A stretch of 64,000 nucleotides of DNA from Symbiodinium natans (taxonomy: Eukaryota > Sar > Dinophyceae > Suessiales > Symbiodiniaceae), in NCBI GenBank assembly GCA_905221605.1, contig CAJNDS010002495.1:105714-169713 (forward strand), written 5' to 3'. The translations under genes were made by a program, and so were the position numbers. Positions 33,346 to 44,693 of the stretch are shown here, piece after piece (position 1 is the first letter of the stretch; every line of letters starts with the position of its first letter). The notes under the pieces were generated by a model, which had not been told where the DNA came from, did no database searches, and saw nothing but the letters and a program-made list of their open reading frames with translations.

Positions 33346-33930
33346 CTACTGCATCAGCCAGGATACCCGTTGCAAGTGTTCGTTTTTACGGGCCACACCT
33401 AGCACGTCAAACTGGAGCCGATTTTCCTGACAGCTCTGAAACCCCGCCCCCTCGCCCCCGTCCCCGCCCCCGTCCCCGCCCCCGTCCCCGCCCCCACACC
33501 CGCCGCATCCAGTCAAGGTCCGAGTTCGAGGTGCACACACGTGCTCCAAGTGAGCTGCGACCATCCCGCGATTCGAAATGCCAGGACCTACATTCCAGAT
33601 TTGCGCAGGCTCCACATGGAAGGGCCCGCCTTGTTGCTGCTTCACTTCTCCGGCCGTCAGTTCCTGGAGTATTTGATGAACAGCGCATGAAACCAGCACC
33701 GCTGCACGAAGGTTGCGCCAGGATTCCGAGGAGAGTCGCGCATTCTGCGAGGTTAGCTCGCGGCCTTAATTGAAAGGTGCAGGGGCCACTGATAAAAACG
33801 ATCACTATCGATGTGGCACGGAGATGTGCAGAAAGAGCTCAGCTTCTTGCACTGCATTTCCAGGCTTCGCAAGCGCATCTCGTAATCCCGCATCATCAAC
33901 GCAGCCTCACCACAACTCTTTTTAAACAAT
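33346..33930 (-). CDS. Candidate exons, coiled coil
   Basis: Two segments: about 33925-33835 gives a heptad-rich peptide, EAALMMRDYEMRLRSLEMQC, and about 33690-33550 gives VHQILQELTAGEVKQQQGGP followed by WNVGPGISNRGMVAAHLEHV. They are in order on the minus strand. Downstream the frame enters the CCCCGC/CCCCGT repeat and becomes poly-Gly/Asp, so the exon should end before 33535. Confidence 0.38.
33441..33500. repeat. (CCCCGC/CCCCGT)n tandem repeat
   Basis: About ten hexamer units alternating CCCCGC and CCCCGT, all C-rich on the plus strand. Both strands stay open across it, which explains overlapping long frames here. The G-rich minus strand may form G-quadruplexes. Confidence 0.92.
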
Positions 33931-34039
33931 CAAGGACGAACGGCATGAACGAACGATCTGAGAAAAAAAAAAGGTGCTGTCACGAACTCAACATACAACA
34001 ACGGCGACCCACAAAGAATACGTAGCTTGGTTGACGCTG

Positions 34040-34225
34040 CTGAAGCCGTTGAAGCGGTGAATCTGTAAAGCCGTTCGAGCCGTGAAGGCGTCGACGCCAT
34101 GAGTTCTCTTGACGCCGTTGACACCGCCCTTGAGGCCGACGCCGTTGATGCCGCTGGGGTCGATGACGCCGTTGACGCGGTGCTTTTGATGCCGTTGACA
34201 TCTGCTGACGCCGCTGACGCTGATG
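34040..34225. repeat. Degenerate 9-mer repeat, GACGCCGTT family
   Basis: About fifteen copies of GACGCCGTT and variants (GATGCCGCT, GACGCTGAT), often in step of nine. Because the unit is a multiple of three, no stop arises in several frames, so long frames across it are not evidence of coding. Confidence 0.88.
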
Positions 34226-34679
34226 CTGTGACACCGCCGACGTCTTCGATCGCGATCTTCGCGCGGAAATTTCCGCTTCACGTTTTCAAGTCTTCGCGTC
34301 TTCACGCGGGGTATCACTTTTCCGTGTCTTCGCGCAGCAGATCAAGTCTTCGCGTCATCGTCGTGTCTGATACCCATTCCGCCACGAGAGGCTTTGTCCT
34401 CTCACAGGATTTCGATGGCAGCAGCACGCAGACAAGGCGTGCGGCACTGACTTGGCTTCGCGCGCAAAAGAACTGAGCAATTCGCCTCCCTGCGAAATTT
34501 TCGTGCCTTGCAGTCTGTTTGCAGTCTTAACTACATGCCCTCTCTCGCTGGCAACATCCTGCCTGCCACGGGACTCTGTATGGCTTCGCCGAGCGGAAGC
34601 CACGTCGCCTCGGCCACCCCACAGGGTGGAAGACAACCCAGCTCCCGCTGCAGCAGGCTGCCTTTCCTCCTGACTTGGG

Positions 34680-34913
34680 TCAGCTCTCTGCCAACGGGAT
34701 GCGACCCTGGCCCAGGTCTTCTGGATCATGGCCGCGCAGGCAAAACCGCATTGACAGCCCTTGCCCCCTTGCCGATGATTTGTAGGTGTCCTCCCATAGA
34801 ACGCAGGTCCTGCGAAGCCCTGCCCGTGGCGGCGCATCCACCTCCGTAGGCGTTGCCGTTGGAACTGCAGCGTATGACGCATCCGCACTCCAATGTTCTT
34901 CGCACCTCGCCAC
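34680..34913 (-). CDS. Candidate exon, unrecognised
   Basis: Reads MARCEEHWSADASYAAVPTA, TPTEVDAPPRAGLRRTCVLW and EDTYKSSARGQGLSMRFCLR, with natural composition and a strong Ala/Asp/Glu content like other dinoflagellate proteins. A competing longer frame on the same strand (34355-34927) is Arg/Gln-biased and is judged a shadow. No motif is recognised. Confidence 0.38.
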   Translation of the reverse strand: MARCEEHWSADASYAAVPTATPTEVDAPPRAGLRRTCVLWEDTYKSSARGQGLSMRFCLRGHDPEDLGQGRIPLAES

Positions 34914-34929
34914 GCAGGCTTCTTCACCT

Positions 34930-36100
34930 TTGTGGATGGCGGCTGCGCGCAGAGGGCACTCTGCTTCTCTCCCTACCCGACGGGGTCCGAGACGCCTTGT
35001 TTATGAGGGACCTGCCCCTTTCACCCTGCCGCTGTCGCCCGCTAGCCCACCCATTTATCTGAACATCTCGTCCAAACACGGGGGCAGGGGCGCGGGGGGT
35101 CGCAGCCAAGCACACGGGCAGTGGGTCCAGGGCGACAAGGGCTTCGGCTCAGCTTCAGGAGTCCAGTTGAGGGCACTGCTTCACCATTCTCGCCGCGTAA
35201 ATTTTGGGACGGCTCAGCAGTTTTGCGGGCCATGCTGGCGAGGTCAACTCCGGCAGCAGCGAGGCTTCCACTATAACATACAGGTCACGACCCTGCAGCA
35301 GTGCCAGGCTTGCTTTTGCCAAAACATGGAAGGCAACCTCCTCCGGTGAGAGGGGCTCCTCATCATGATGCCGGGCCTAATCCAATCCAGAATCCAGCAC
35401 ACATCTTCGTCTAAAACCGTTTGGATTCATCGTCAGTATAGTCCCATGATTTTTTCTTCTCACCCAGCGGGCTTTCCTGAAAAATTCGAGGCCGTGACAG
35501 CTTGAGCCTGCTTGCGAAATCATTCTCTCCGGCCAGCGACATCCAAGTCTCAAAGGCCGAGCTCACCGAACTCAACACAAGTAGGCTTGTCTCTTGCTGC
35601 ACATTTCTTTGCACAGGCACAGCAGACCTTGAGCCAACGAAGTGGCATTGCTCTGTCTCTCAAGTAGGGTACCCGGGGGGAAAAAAACGTGCATTTTCTC
35701 ACGAACGAGCGAACGACTGACATCTATGATCAGACCCGGTCCTCTGAAGAAGCTTTGGGGGCTCGTCCAAAGCCTCAGAGGTCAATTCTTCGCCAAGTCG
35801 CAGCTGCAACGGGAGCCCGCGGACGCCCCCTCCGCCTGGCAGCGTCCCAACTCGTACATTGCGCACATCCATAGGACGTAGGACAAGCATGGACAAGCAA
35901 TCGCTTTCTAAGGCAAAAAAGCTCTAGTCTACAATACCAGTGGGTATCAGCGCTCTCTCAACGCATCCTAGCTCAGATGCACCTCTCTTCCCGTGGCCGA
36001 CTGCACTCAGCTTCATCATCTCCCCCTTCTGCGGACTCCGGCAGCTTCTCCGGGCTATTTGCAGGTACTTCTACAGCGGCTGCGGTCTGCAGTTCCTCCT
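34930..36100. other. Stretch without a supported gene
   Basis: Short conflicting frames only, no domain signature. Probably introns or spacer between minus-strand exons. Confidence 0.3.
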
Positions 36101-36793
36101 CTACTGCTTTGCAAGGCTCCTGGCCAGGGAGAAAGGTTCAGAATGAAAAGTGTTGGCAGAGCAGCCCTGCTTCACACGCAGCATCACAGCATCTGCCTGC
36201 TCCTCAGGCGCAGCTGCCTGCTTGAAAAGCGCCGCCAAGCCAGGGTACTGGCCTTGGCCACTGTGTGGTTGACATGTGAAATTCTCGGTAGCGACAAAGA
36301 GAACCAACATACAGCAAACAGGAGCCGAGCGGATCATCGTGCACTGTGGTTCCAGCATCCACGAGCCGAGCATTGGCTGCGGCCTCCAGGTGCAAAGATT
36401 CACAAATTTCACAATGCCCACAGCCTTTCTTGGCCCTCGCGCCCTGAGACCCTGAGGCTGGCACGTGTCCAGATCCGTCGTGGCATTTCCACAACGCGTC
36501 GGCAGTCTGGGGCCACGGGCGCCCCGGACGACAGAGGTCGCCGCTGCAACCTCGGCTTCTCCAGCACGGCAAGGATGCAACTCAAGCTCAGCACAACCAC
36601 AACCGCTACCACTACCCGCTTCAGTCCGTTCAGTATAGAACAGCGTCTTCTGCAGGACCCCGCTGGGGCCGGTGCAGGTTGGCATGCCTGGCCAATGGCC
36701 CGGCATGCTGCCGCCGCCATGGGCCTCGACATCCACGAGACAAGCATCAAGGAATGACAAGCATGATGCAACAACAAGTGCTCCAGATTCCAA
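36101..36793 (-). CDS. Candidate exons, unrecognised
   Basis: Within this frame two parts look coding: FYTERTEAGSGSGCGCAELE to AATSVVRGARGPRLPT at about 36650-36510, and GLAALFKQAAAPEEQADAVM at about 36245-36180. The middle contains Trp/Cys/Met-rich text that reads like intron. Three frames are open here, so confidence is low. Confidence 0.28.
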   Translation of the reverse strand: MESGALVVASCLSFLDACLVDVEAHGGGSMPGHWPGMPTCTGPSGVLQKTLFYTERTEAGSGSGCGCAELELHPCRAGEAEVAAATSVVRGARGPRLPTRCGNATTDLDTCQPQGLRARGPRKAVGIVKFVNLCTWRPQPMLGSWMLEPQCTMIRSAPVCCMLVLFVATENFTCQPHSGQGQYPGLAALFKQAAAPEEQADAVMLRVKQGCSANTFHSEPFSLARSLAKQ

Positions 36794-37265
36794 AGCACCT
36801 AGGAAGCCAGCAATTCAGTGCACGAGCGTCCAGGACTGGGAAGTTGCTCCGTTCCTTGCCCTCTCTACTCTACTACCCGCTTGGATTGCATTGGCAGCGA
36901 ACAACTGGACTGGCAGATTCAAAAAAGCAATGCCTTGTCCACCAACAGGCGCACACACACACACACACACACAAGAAGACTGCACTGGCAAAGTCGCACG
37001 TCAGCTGAAACCAAGTTGCGAAGCAGCTGACAAACCCCAAGTCCTGCAAGCGAAGCTGGACATCTCTTCTGCCCCAGCAACCTGGGCGAGCAGCAATCTT
37101 GCACGAGATCAATGCCCCATCTCAGCTCACACCGTGCTGCGGGGAGGGCATCTTTTCTCGATTCCTGCATGCCTCTTGTTCAACGTGGGCAGCGATTCTC
37201 TGCACCCACGTGTCGGTGCAGAACGGTTGTCGAGGATCAGGCTCAAGGCGCTGAAACGTGGGCAT

Positions 37266-37748
37266 CTATGCCGTCTGTGCCTTCGTGCACTCTGTCTTGT
37301 TGTCGCTATCATCACTGTCTCTGCCTTGTGAGGGCTCCTCCAGCAAGGGAGAAGGGACCAGCTCCAGTTTTCGAGGAGGCAAGCACTTTGCCACTGTGGA
37401 TCGCGTCGCCTGAAATGCGAGGAGCCCAATGATGGAAACTCCAAATACTACATTTGCCATGCTGGCCGCACCGCCTGTAACTGCTGCACCAGGCAGGTAC
37501 TTCAAGCTGGCTGCCAGGTCGGCCAAGGAAGACTCCTCCAAACGGACTGTGTGACCTGAACCTTCCACGTCCACTCTCCAGTCAGGCATCTGGGCCGTAT
37601 GGGTGTGAGGGCTGAGTGCAGCCATCTCTTGCGCAGGAAGGCCCTGTGCCGGCTGTGCCGCCTGTGCTGCTGTTGCTCGCCCAATTGGTCTCGCCTGCGA
37701 CACCGCCGTGTAAGCAGGAAATCTGACGCTGCCAAGCAACAACTCCAC
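37266..37748 (-). CDS. C-terminal exon of a single-span membrane protein, unrecognised
   Basis: The frame reads naturally to a stop at 37266-37268. It starts with an Ala/Gln-rich linker (RATAAQAAQPAQGLPAQEMA). A possible domain follows, PDWRVDVEGSGHTVRLEESS and ADLAASLKYLPGAAVTGGAA. Then comes a membrane helix, ANVVFGVSIIGLLAFQ, and an acidic cytosolic-type tail, EEPSQGRDSDDSDNKTECTK. The start beyond about 37730 is uncertain and an AG acceptor is likely. I do not recognise the family. Confidence 0.5.
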   Translation of the reverse strand: MELLLGSVRFPAYTAVSQARPIGRATAAQAAQPAQGLPAQEMAALSPHTHTAQMPDWRVDVEGSGHTVRLEESSLADLAASLKYLPGAAVTGGAASMANVVFGVSIIGLLAFQATRSTVAKCLPPRKLELVPSPLLEEPSQGRDSDDSDNKTECTKAQTA

Positions 37749-37757
37749 GCACTACTC

Positions 37758-37815
37758 GTACGCACACGCACGCACGCACGCACGCACGCACGCGCGCACA
37801 CACACACACACACAG
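37758..37815. repeat. (ACGC)n(AC)n microsatellite
   Basis: ACGC tetramers pass into AC dinucleotides immediately upstream of the 37.3-37.7 kb exon. A related CA run lies at 36950-36972. Confidence 0.95.
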
Positions 37816-37819
37816 ACAT

Positions 37820-40330
37820 ACAGAGAGAACCTCGAGAAAGGCTGTTTCCAGAGCTTGTGGCTCAGCCACGTGGAACAGAAAACCTGCATGAGCACTCCAT
37901 CGGTGGCTGTGCATGTCACCTCAGATTGTGAGAGCACCAAGAACCACTAAGTCACGAGGCTTCCTTGTTTCTTATCCACCAAGACGATGCAGTGCCATGG
38001 TGAGCTGCAGACAACCTAGAAAACACATCGTTACGACCTGTCGGCATCATGGCCTTGCAGTGCAAGGCGGCTGCGTCGCAGCTGCGTCGCAGCTGCGTCG
38101 AATGGGGTCAGCAAGCATCTGGCCCGAGGAGGTGCTGCATCACATCTGAGCCACAGGTATTGCGACACAAGCCACAATCAAGCGGCATTTGCGCAACGGC
38201 AAGCATCTGAGAACAGTAGCTTCAGGATTGGACTATCGGGAGCTTTTCGCAGACGCTGTGTCTGAAGCACTCTTGTCAAGGGGTCGACTTGGGTCGCAGC
38301 GTCACTTGTGTCCGGCAGCGGCCTGTCAGCGCCTTGCAGCCCTTGCGAATCGTGCCACTGAGTCTCGGGCACTGAGTCTCACCGTGTGTCTCTTAATTTA
38401 GCTGTCGACAGAATGTAAGGAAGCAAGGCACACCACAATCGCGCGAAACAAACACGTTCCAACCCTGCCCAAGCACCAGAGATTTCCTAGTGCTGGGGCA
38501 GGGTTTCTTGCTTCATCTGTACGTCAACAGCATGTGCACCTCTGTGCCTCATGCCGAATTTGTGATGCGACAGTGCCAAGCATCACGTGGTATATGGCTT
38601 TCGTGATACCAACAGCTCTCACCAAACAACAGGTAGCCCTGAGCTGACTGTCGCCACTACCTTCTGTTCCAAGCAAGCACGCTTGACAGCTGCGAATCGT
38701 GCGAATATCTCAGCATGAACTGAAGTCTCTAGCTACATGTCTGTAGGCAGCTGAAACCGTGCGGTTCGTACAGAAAGATGTTGGAGAAAAAATGCCACAG
38801 AAAAGCACAACAGCCAATCATATTAGCATCGGATCATCAGCGTTATAAGAAGTCGGCGCCGAGCAGTGGATCTCTGTATTCTGCAGCTCCTCGTTTTGCA
38901 ACAGCGGCAGCGGCAGCCCTTCATGGCCTTTAGGCTTCTTCATGGCAGAACCCCGTGCTAAGAGTCAATTCAGCCTTGGGTCCTGCAAAGGCACAAGTCA
39001 AGGAGGACTTCAAAGACTTCAAAAGGCACATTCTCAGACCTGGCAGGGCAACGCAGCCCTAGCCCTTCAGGATTTTCACAGTGAACAGTCGGGAATCCCG
39101 GGAACCCGAGAGAGGGAGGTGACATGCCCTTTCATGCTTCAGCAGCTCAGCATCTTAAAAACCCCAACTATACCAAAGGGCAGAAGGAAGAGCCAGAAGG
39201 AAGAGCCAGTGAGAGCCAGTGTGCAAGCCAAGCGACAAACGTCACACTTCCCTGCTCGAGTCTCTTTTAAAGACATTCATCAGTCCTCAGCTCTCAAGAA
39301 CAAACCCTCAAAATGGGACTGCACAAAAATGCCACGGAACACAGAGAAGCACATTATGTAAAACAAAAAGTGAGAGAGCAAACAAGAGTAATATCAATCT
39401 CAAATCTCAAATCGTAAGCTGGGATTCTGCGGAAGCGGGAGCTTTCTGTGCTCGACTCTGGTCCCGGCCTAAGAGTGCGCGTGAAAAGCAGATAAAAGCA
39501 GCTCCCTCCTCCTGGTTCCACTGCTTCTCCCGGTCATTTTTTTTGTGGCTTTTGCCTTGCTTTTTTAGCTAACACCGAAAGAACGGCCCCCCAGGAAAAG
39601 AGCACATGTTTGTCTCTTCTGCCAAGTTTGACCGCCCGGTGGGGGGGGTGGATGATTACATCCGCTGCAGAACCGATACTACAGAATCAACCCGGAGCTC
39701 AAACCAATGACGCACAACCCGCGCGCTGGTGTGCTTTCGAATGTGTGGCCTGTTTTTGTTCCCCATTTCACGCCATTTCACGCCATTTCATGCCTCCCAT
39801 GCCTGTTTTGCGGGCTGCATGCCGGTACCGCCGTACTGCTCCCCACCTCATGACTGGCTTCGGAGGGGGGTCGTCGGGAGGGAAGGGGCGGGGGGCAAAT
39901 CAAAGATTCTTGCAAGTCCACAAAAAACACCATGATTGGTCTCTTTGGACACTGGACACCCCTCTTCCGTCTCCGCATGGACCCTTCAACTAGGCTGCGG
40001 ACGCCTCATCCTCAGCCAGCATGGCAGTTCTGGAGGGTCTTGGCTTGCCTGCTCGATGCTGCATTCTCGAGCAAGCTACTGCAGGCTTTGCTTAGCTTTG
40101 CTTAGCTTTGCTTAGCTTTGCTTAGCTTTGCTTGTGGAGGTGGCCGCGGTCTTGTGATCTGACCCTGGCCGCGCTGGCTTTCAGATCCAGTAACATGTGA
40201 TATTTTGGTCACGTTCACAAACTGTCACACAATATGATTTGTGTTGGCTTCAGTCCGCTTTTGCAGTTTGTTCTCAGGTTCTGGACATGGTCAAAAGGTT
40301 TCTGGCTCCAAGAAGCACCTCCCTCGCGTT
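37820..40330. other. Stretch without a supported gene
   Basis: A 12-mer GCTGCGTCGCA triplication lies at 38071-38100, and short near-repeats of AGAAGGAAGAGCCAG lie at 39180-39215. A plus-strand frame at 38942-39361 has no family signature and low-complexity charge, so it is not called. Confidence 0.3.
40085..40133. repeat. Decamer tandem repeat TTTGCTTAGC
   Basis: Five exact head-to-tail decamers. Its period equals that of the decamer array in the amine oxidase intron (5165-5228), though the sequence differs. Confidence 0.95.
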
Positions 40331-40333
40331 GCT

Positions 40334-40579
40334 TCACCACGACGTGGTCGTCAGCTTGCCAGGTTGAGCCCTACGGTAAGTTAGCGCAATGGCCGGCTCG
40401 AAGAGACAGGCAGAAGCTTCGGGGAGTTCATGCTCCTTCAAAACCAGAAGCAGGCCTGCCACTTCCTCCTTGGCATCAAGAGGCCACATAGCTGTTCGCG
40501 ATCGAAGCGCATGTTCAGCCTCAGTGAAGTGCAGCCTATTTCTGTAGGCATTACGCCACATGCCCAATGGACGCATCAC
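40334..40579 (-). CDS. Candidate exon, unrecognised
   Basis: Reads MWRNAYRNRLHFTEAEHALR, SRTAMWPLDAKEEVAGLLLV and LKEHELPEASACLFEPAIAL, a compact helical sequence without low complexity, and one of the more convincing unassigned exons. It probably ends near 40385, where a GTA motif on the plus strand and loss of protein character occur. No family is recognised. Confidence 0.45.
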   Translation of the reverse strand: MMRPLGMWRNAYRNRLHFTEAEHALRSRTAMWPLDAKEEVAGLLLVLKEHELPEASACLFEPAIALTYRRAQPGKLTTTSW

Positions 40580-40664
40580 TAAACTGCATTGGAAGCAACC
40601 TCATCGTCTTCACCTCCTGCATCCCAACATGTCCATCGAAGCGGGGGCTTTGGCGGATCATTAG

Positions 40665-40705
40665 CAGCTACTGAGCAGCTACTGCGCAGCTACTGCGCAG
40701 CTACT
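40665..40705. repeat. Short tandem repeat GCAGCTACTGC
   Basis: Three to four units of (G/C)AGCTACTG, partly palindromic (GCAGCTACTGCGCAGCTAC). Confidence 0.85.
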
Positions 40706-41350
40706 TGTGGCATCTTGAGCGGGCCTGGAAGCATCGCCGTCCGCGAGCGCACGGCATGCTCTACTTCCTTGTCCTCACTTCAATTCAAGTGTAGATGTAG
40801 CAGAGCACATTGGCGACTGTACGTCGCCTGGGTCCTAGAAGATTCTCCATCTCAGCCCATTGCGTCAATCGGGCCAATAAACATCGCCGTTCTGGATGGC
40901 TTCAAGCTGCCACTGCCTCAAATCAAACGGCAGTTCTAGTACGGCGCCAAGAAGAGTTAAGCCCAAAACATCAGCTAAAAAACATCAGCTAATGCTTCTA
41001 GTCGAACTGACATGCCACGAACTGCGGTCCTGCCTGTCACCTCGTCCTCCTCACTTGGAGGAGCTGGCAGCATGGCGGTCCGACTGCGAATGCCATGTCC
41101 ATGCATGCCCTCGTCCATCACCTGAGTTCAAGAGCTTGCAGTCGTGGATGAAAGATGGCGCACATGTTCCACCATACCAACTTACACCGTACCGTGCGCC
41201 TACTACCACACAGCGCCTCATTCATTGGTAGTAGTTAATGCCCTGACACAACATCATGCTGAAGTTCCCTGAGTTCAGGTCTGTAGTGGGGGGGCTCTGA
41301 AAAACAGGCTGGCAAGCCTGGCACATGGAAAAGCTTGTCGTGTACCCGAG

Positions 41351-41966
41351 TCACAGCGTCCAGCTTGTTTGCATCGCCGTCTCTTTCGCCTGTGCAGAGT
41401 GCAATCGTGCCATGAAGGCTGTTCGTGCAAATCCCTTGAAGTTCACTGCCTGGCACTTCAGGTCGAACTTGAGAGGTGGACACATCTGGTGTAGCGCAGC
41501 TGTCCTTGAAACCAACAAATCTTTGCCTGCTCCCAGCAACCATCTTACTTGCAGAAACAGCTCCTTCTCCATGAAGGACTCAGACGCCTTCGCAAAAGCC
41601 GAAAATGTCGAAAGCCTTCGGTGGAAGATGCAGCCCCGAGGCTCCACGAAACACCCATACTTGAGACATCTTGAAACGGCTTATCCGCTGCAGACGGGCA
41701 GCTCGAGTGACTTCCTCCACTCAGGACACAGGAGTGTGGTCAAGCCGCTCTACGAGCCAAGCTGCGGGTGGGCTGAACAGCCCCGATGACGACAAAATGG
41801 CTTTGATGAATCCCATGCAATCAGACCCATGCAGACTCCTAACGCGATTCTTGAAGCGGCACAGAACTCGCCGAGAGCCCAAGCCGACTGCAGCGTGTCG
41901 GCTAACTCCTTGGATTGTTGTAGCAACCTGGGACCAGTTGTCAGCGAAGGCTAGTGCAGTTCCCAC
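41351..41966 (-). CDS. Candidate exons, unrecognised
   Basis: Two good minus-strand segments: 41966-41780 (ALAFADNWSQVATTIQGVSR, FKNRVRSLHGSDCMGFIKAI) and 41647-41400 (EPRGCIFHRRLSTFSAFAKA, SESFMEKELFLQVRWLLGAG, ALHQMCPPLKFDLKCQAVNF). The gap between them is intron-sized. The Cys-containing second segment has no recognisable zinc-finger spacing. They are probably one gene. Confidence 0.42.
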
Positions 41967-42629
41967 AGTTGCTACAGTCCACCCTGCTCAGATGGCCTGT
42001 TGGAAAGCTCCGTGGCCTTAAGGCCTGCAGGTTTAACCACACTACTATACCACCGCTGTCAAGGCTGAAGATCGAGCTTGGGAACTCTTGCATACCATGC
42101 ACAAAAAAATGTCCTGTTTGATTGGTACAACTGCATTTGAAGCTTTGAGTTTTTTCAGGCTCGGATCTTCCGACTTGGAAAGCCGTCCCGTCGATTCCTC
42201 ATGATTTTGAGGCCTGCTTCACGTGTCCTTGCTGTCGGCCCCGCCACTGGCCCACAAGGCCAAAAACAAAAGAGTGTGTCGAGCAGCGCAGGGCATTTCT
42301 TTGCTGTCGTCGAAAGAAGTCAGGAGCACACCGCGAGCTCGTTGTAGCAATGCGTTATGACGTGAATGCCTTTCTCGATGCAACCTGCAACCGCATCAAC
42401 CGCATGGTTCTGTCGAGTGTGATGGGATTCGTCGCAGGTTCCTGACTTCGAAGCTCTGTCCCTGGGGCTGAACGCAGAAGGTTCCAGGTTTGGAGTCGTC
42501 CCCAAGGGCTGACGGGAGCTGCCGAAGGAATCTAGGCTTGAGACTTGGAGTCTCAAGTCTCAGGCCCAAGATTGTGAGTCAAGCGCATCACTTCGACAGC
42601 GTATACTTGCTTGGCATACCCGGTCGATT

Positions 42630-43112
42630 ACACCTGGAACTTCAAGGGGAAAAAGCAGATTCGCCCTGTCTTGGGTTGCACTACCACAAGCTCAACCCTC
42701 TTTTTTTGGATGGAAACCTAGGTTCAGCTTGTCTTGTAGCATAAGCTGATCATAAACCAAGCACAACCTTCTTCTTGATTCAAGACTCAGACTAGAGACT
42801 AGGCTAAGGATCGATGTAGGAATGGCTTTGTCGCAAATTGAAAGCCGCTGTAACTTTTGCAACGCAATCTTAAACCGTATGTTCCTGTCGCATGTGTGGG
42901 GGAAACACAAACCACCGCGAGTGTCACTTTGCAAAGCACACTGCTCGGCTTCTCCGCCTTGAACCGAAATAACGGCTGCGCTTGGTCTGTGATCATGTCC
43001 TGCTACAAAGGCAAGCTTAACCTAAGTTTCCATCCAAAAATGTGAAAAGAGCTTGTGGCATTGTGACGCAGAGCAAGGCCAATCTGCTTCTCCCACTTGG
43101 AACTCCAAGTCT
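42630..43112. mobile_element. Long inverted-repeat (foldback/MITE-like) element
   Basis: The left arm (about 42630-42762) and the right arm (about 42978-43112) are reverse complements over about 135 bp with roughly 70-75 percent identity. Anchors are GGATGGAAACCTAGGTTCAG on the left against the complement of CTAAGTTTCCATCC on the right, ACCACAAGCTC against GAGCTTGTGGC, AAGCAGATTCGCC against GGCCAATCTGCTT, and AAACCAAGC against GCTTGGTCT. The loop of about 215 bp has no coding frame I trust. No clear target-site duplication is visible. The structure suits a decayed foldback transposon or an inverted duplication. Confidence 0.8.
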
Positions 43113-43189
43113 TGAAATGATAATTGGGCGTCGGTCGAAACCGTCGTCGGTCTTAACTGTCGTCGGTCTTGGACGTCTCTTTCGCGGAA

Positions 43190-43640
43190 ATGGGATTTGT
43201 CCTCGCGCCTGAAAGGCTTGGCTGCCTATCGCCGGTGCTTTGCGGTGCACCGGCAGGCCTGGCAGGTTTGCCAGGCCGGCGACTGCACCGCAAAACTGTG
43301 GCCAGAAAACGACACCAGCAGCTCTCTCAGGCCGGCGATTGCACCGGAAGACAGCGGCCTTGTTAAGCGGTCGCCATGCAGCTGCCAGCAGCTGTCGGTT
43401 GGCCATGTCAGCGCAAAAACAGTGGCCATATAGCAGCCAGCAGGCTGTCTGCCGGCGATTGCACCGTGGACATTGGCCATAAGGCGTCCTCAGGCCTCCG
43501 ATTCTACTAAAGAATCGTGTGTGCAATCGCCAACCGAGGTCTGCTGGCAGCCATAGATAAGGCCACTGCTTTGCGGTGCAACGCCGGCCTGAGAGACCTG
43601 CTGGCCACTACGTGGCCCATGACGTGGCCAGTGTTTGGCG
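43190..43640. repeat. Dispersed GCCGGCGATTGCACCG modules in both orientations
   Basis: At least five degenerate copies of a 16-25 bp module (GGCCGGCGA(C/T)TGCACCG and its reverse complement CGGTGCA..GCCGG) are scattered here, with GTGGCC and CCAGCAG boxes between them. Adjacent opposite copies can form hairpins. It starts just beyond the foldback element. Confidence 0.75.
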
Positions 43641-44207
43641 GGGGCTTTTGTGGGTCAGCGCCACAAGGCGCTGCACCTTTAACCTATTTGTGTACTTTCA
43701 TCATCTTGCCTTGTCTGCTGGCTACAACTCTTCCGTGAATCGACCAGGCCTCGTTCCGAGATTATCTCCGTGCACTGCATCAAGTCCCGCGTCGCGCTGA
43801 CTGCCTGCCTGTACACCAGAATGACTTGCTTCTGAGTCTGGGCAGCTGTGGCACGGCAGCCTCGTCATACCCTCTGCTGTCTTGATTTTCTCCAACAATG
43901 GGATCAGATCAGATGGGACGTTGACGGCACACCTTCGTGGGTTTGCAGGGAGCAAGGGTTTGCCATAAGATGCCCACGCCAAACCTGAACATGCCGCACT
44001 TGCTGCCCCGCCTTGCCACGCTCTGAGATGCCTGCGTCACACAGTGCGTGCCTCGTTCAGGCTGAAGTCTGAAGTTTGACTGCAGTTTGACTGCATCATG
44101 CTCTTTTTCGGCGAGCGAGGCACTGTCCAAGAGATGCGTGCCACACCTCGGCCGAGGGCCGACACCCTTTCCCTGGATTTTACATGCCTTAAAGGCTCTA
44201 GTTTCGA

Positions 44208-44693
44208 CTACCAACGTGACTTGACTGTGGCCCTGCATCCTGCAGCAGTACAACCCCACAAGTCCAATGTCGGTGAGGAGCCGCAAGAGTTGCGACCAGG
44301 AACGGGAAGTCCCTGCGGCCTAACTGGAAGCAAGTGGACTGTCGAATCTGTCTCGATGAAAGCCCTGCCCTCTGCCTCTGAAGCCAATCTGGCAACCTTC
44401 ATGCACATTTGCGCGCCATCCAATGCATGCCTTGGTGCTTTGTTTGGCTCAGGGCGTCAAACCAAGCTGACCCCATGGCTTGCCTCTCCCATGCTGCCAA
44501 GAGTCTCAGCCTGCCTGGAGACACTCTCCACTGGAATGGCCTCTACGACTGCCTGGATCACTGGACTGCATGGACAATACATGAAAATCTCGGGGGTTGG
44601 GAGCCCCACCTCTGCATCCAGGCCGCAAAGGTCGGTCTGATGCGAGCAAAGAGCAAAGAGCGGCACAGAGTAAGCGGGAAGCCAAGAACACAC
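44208..44693 (-). CDS. Candidate exons, unrecognised
   Basis: Segments TDLCGLDAEVGLPTPEIFMY with VIQAVVEAIPVESVSRQAET (about 44640-44470) and MKVARLASEAEGRAFIETDS with HLLPVRPQGLPVPGRNSC (about 44403-44280) follow each other on the minus strand in intron-sized spacing. Both are Ala/Glu-rich soluble sequence. No function can be assigned. Confidence 0.4.

Noticed and set aside
33407-33805. Gly/Asp- and Arg-Gly-rich frames over the CCCCGC repeat
   Set aside because: Repeat translation. The frames are open on both strands because the hexamer lacks stops.
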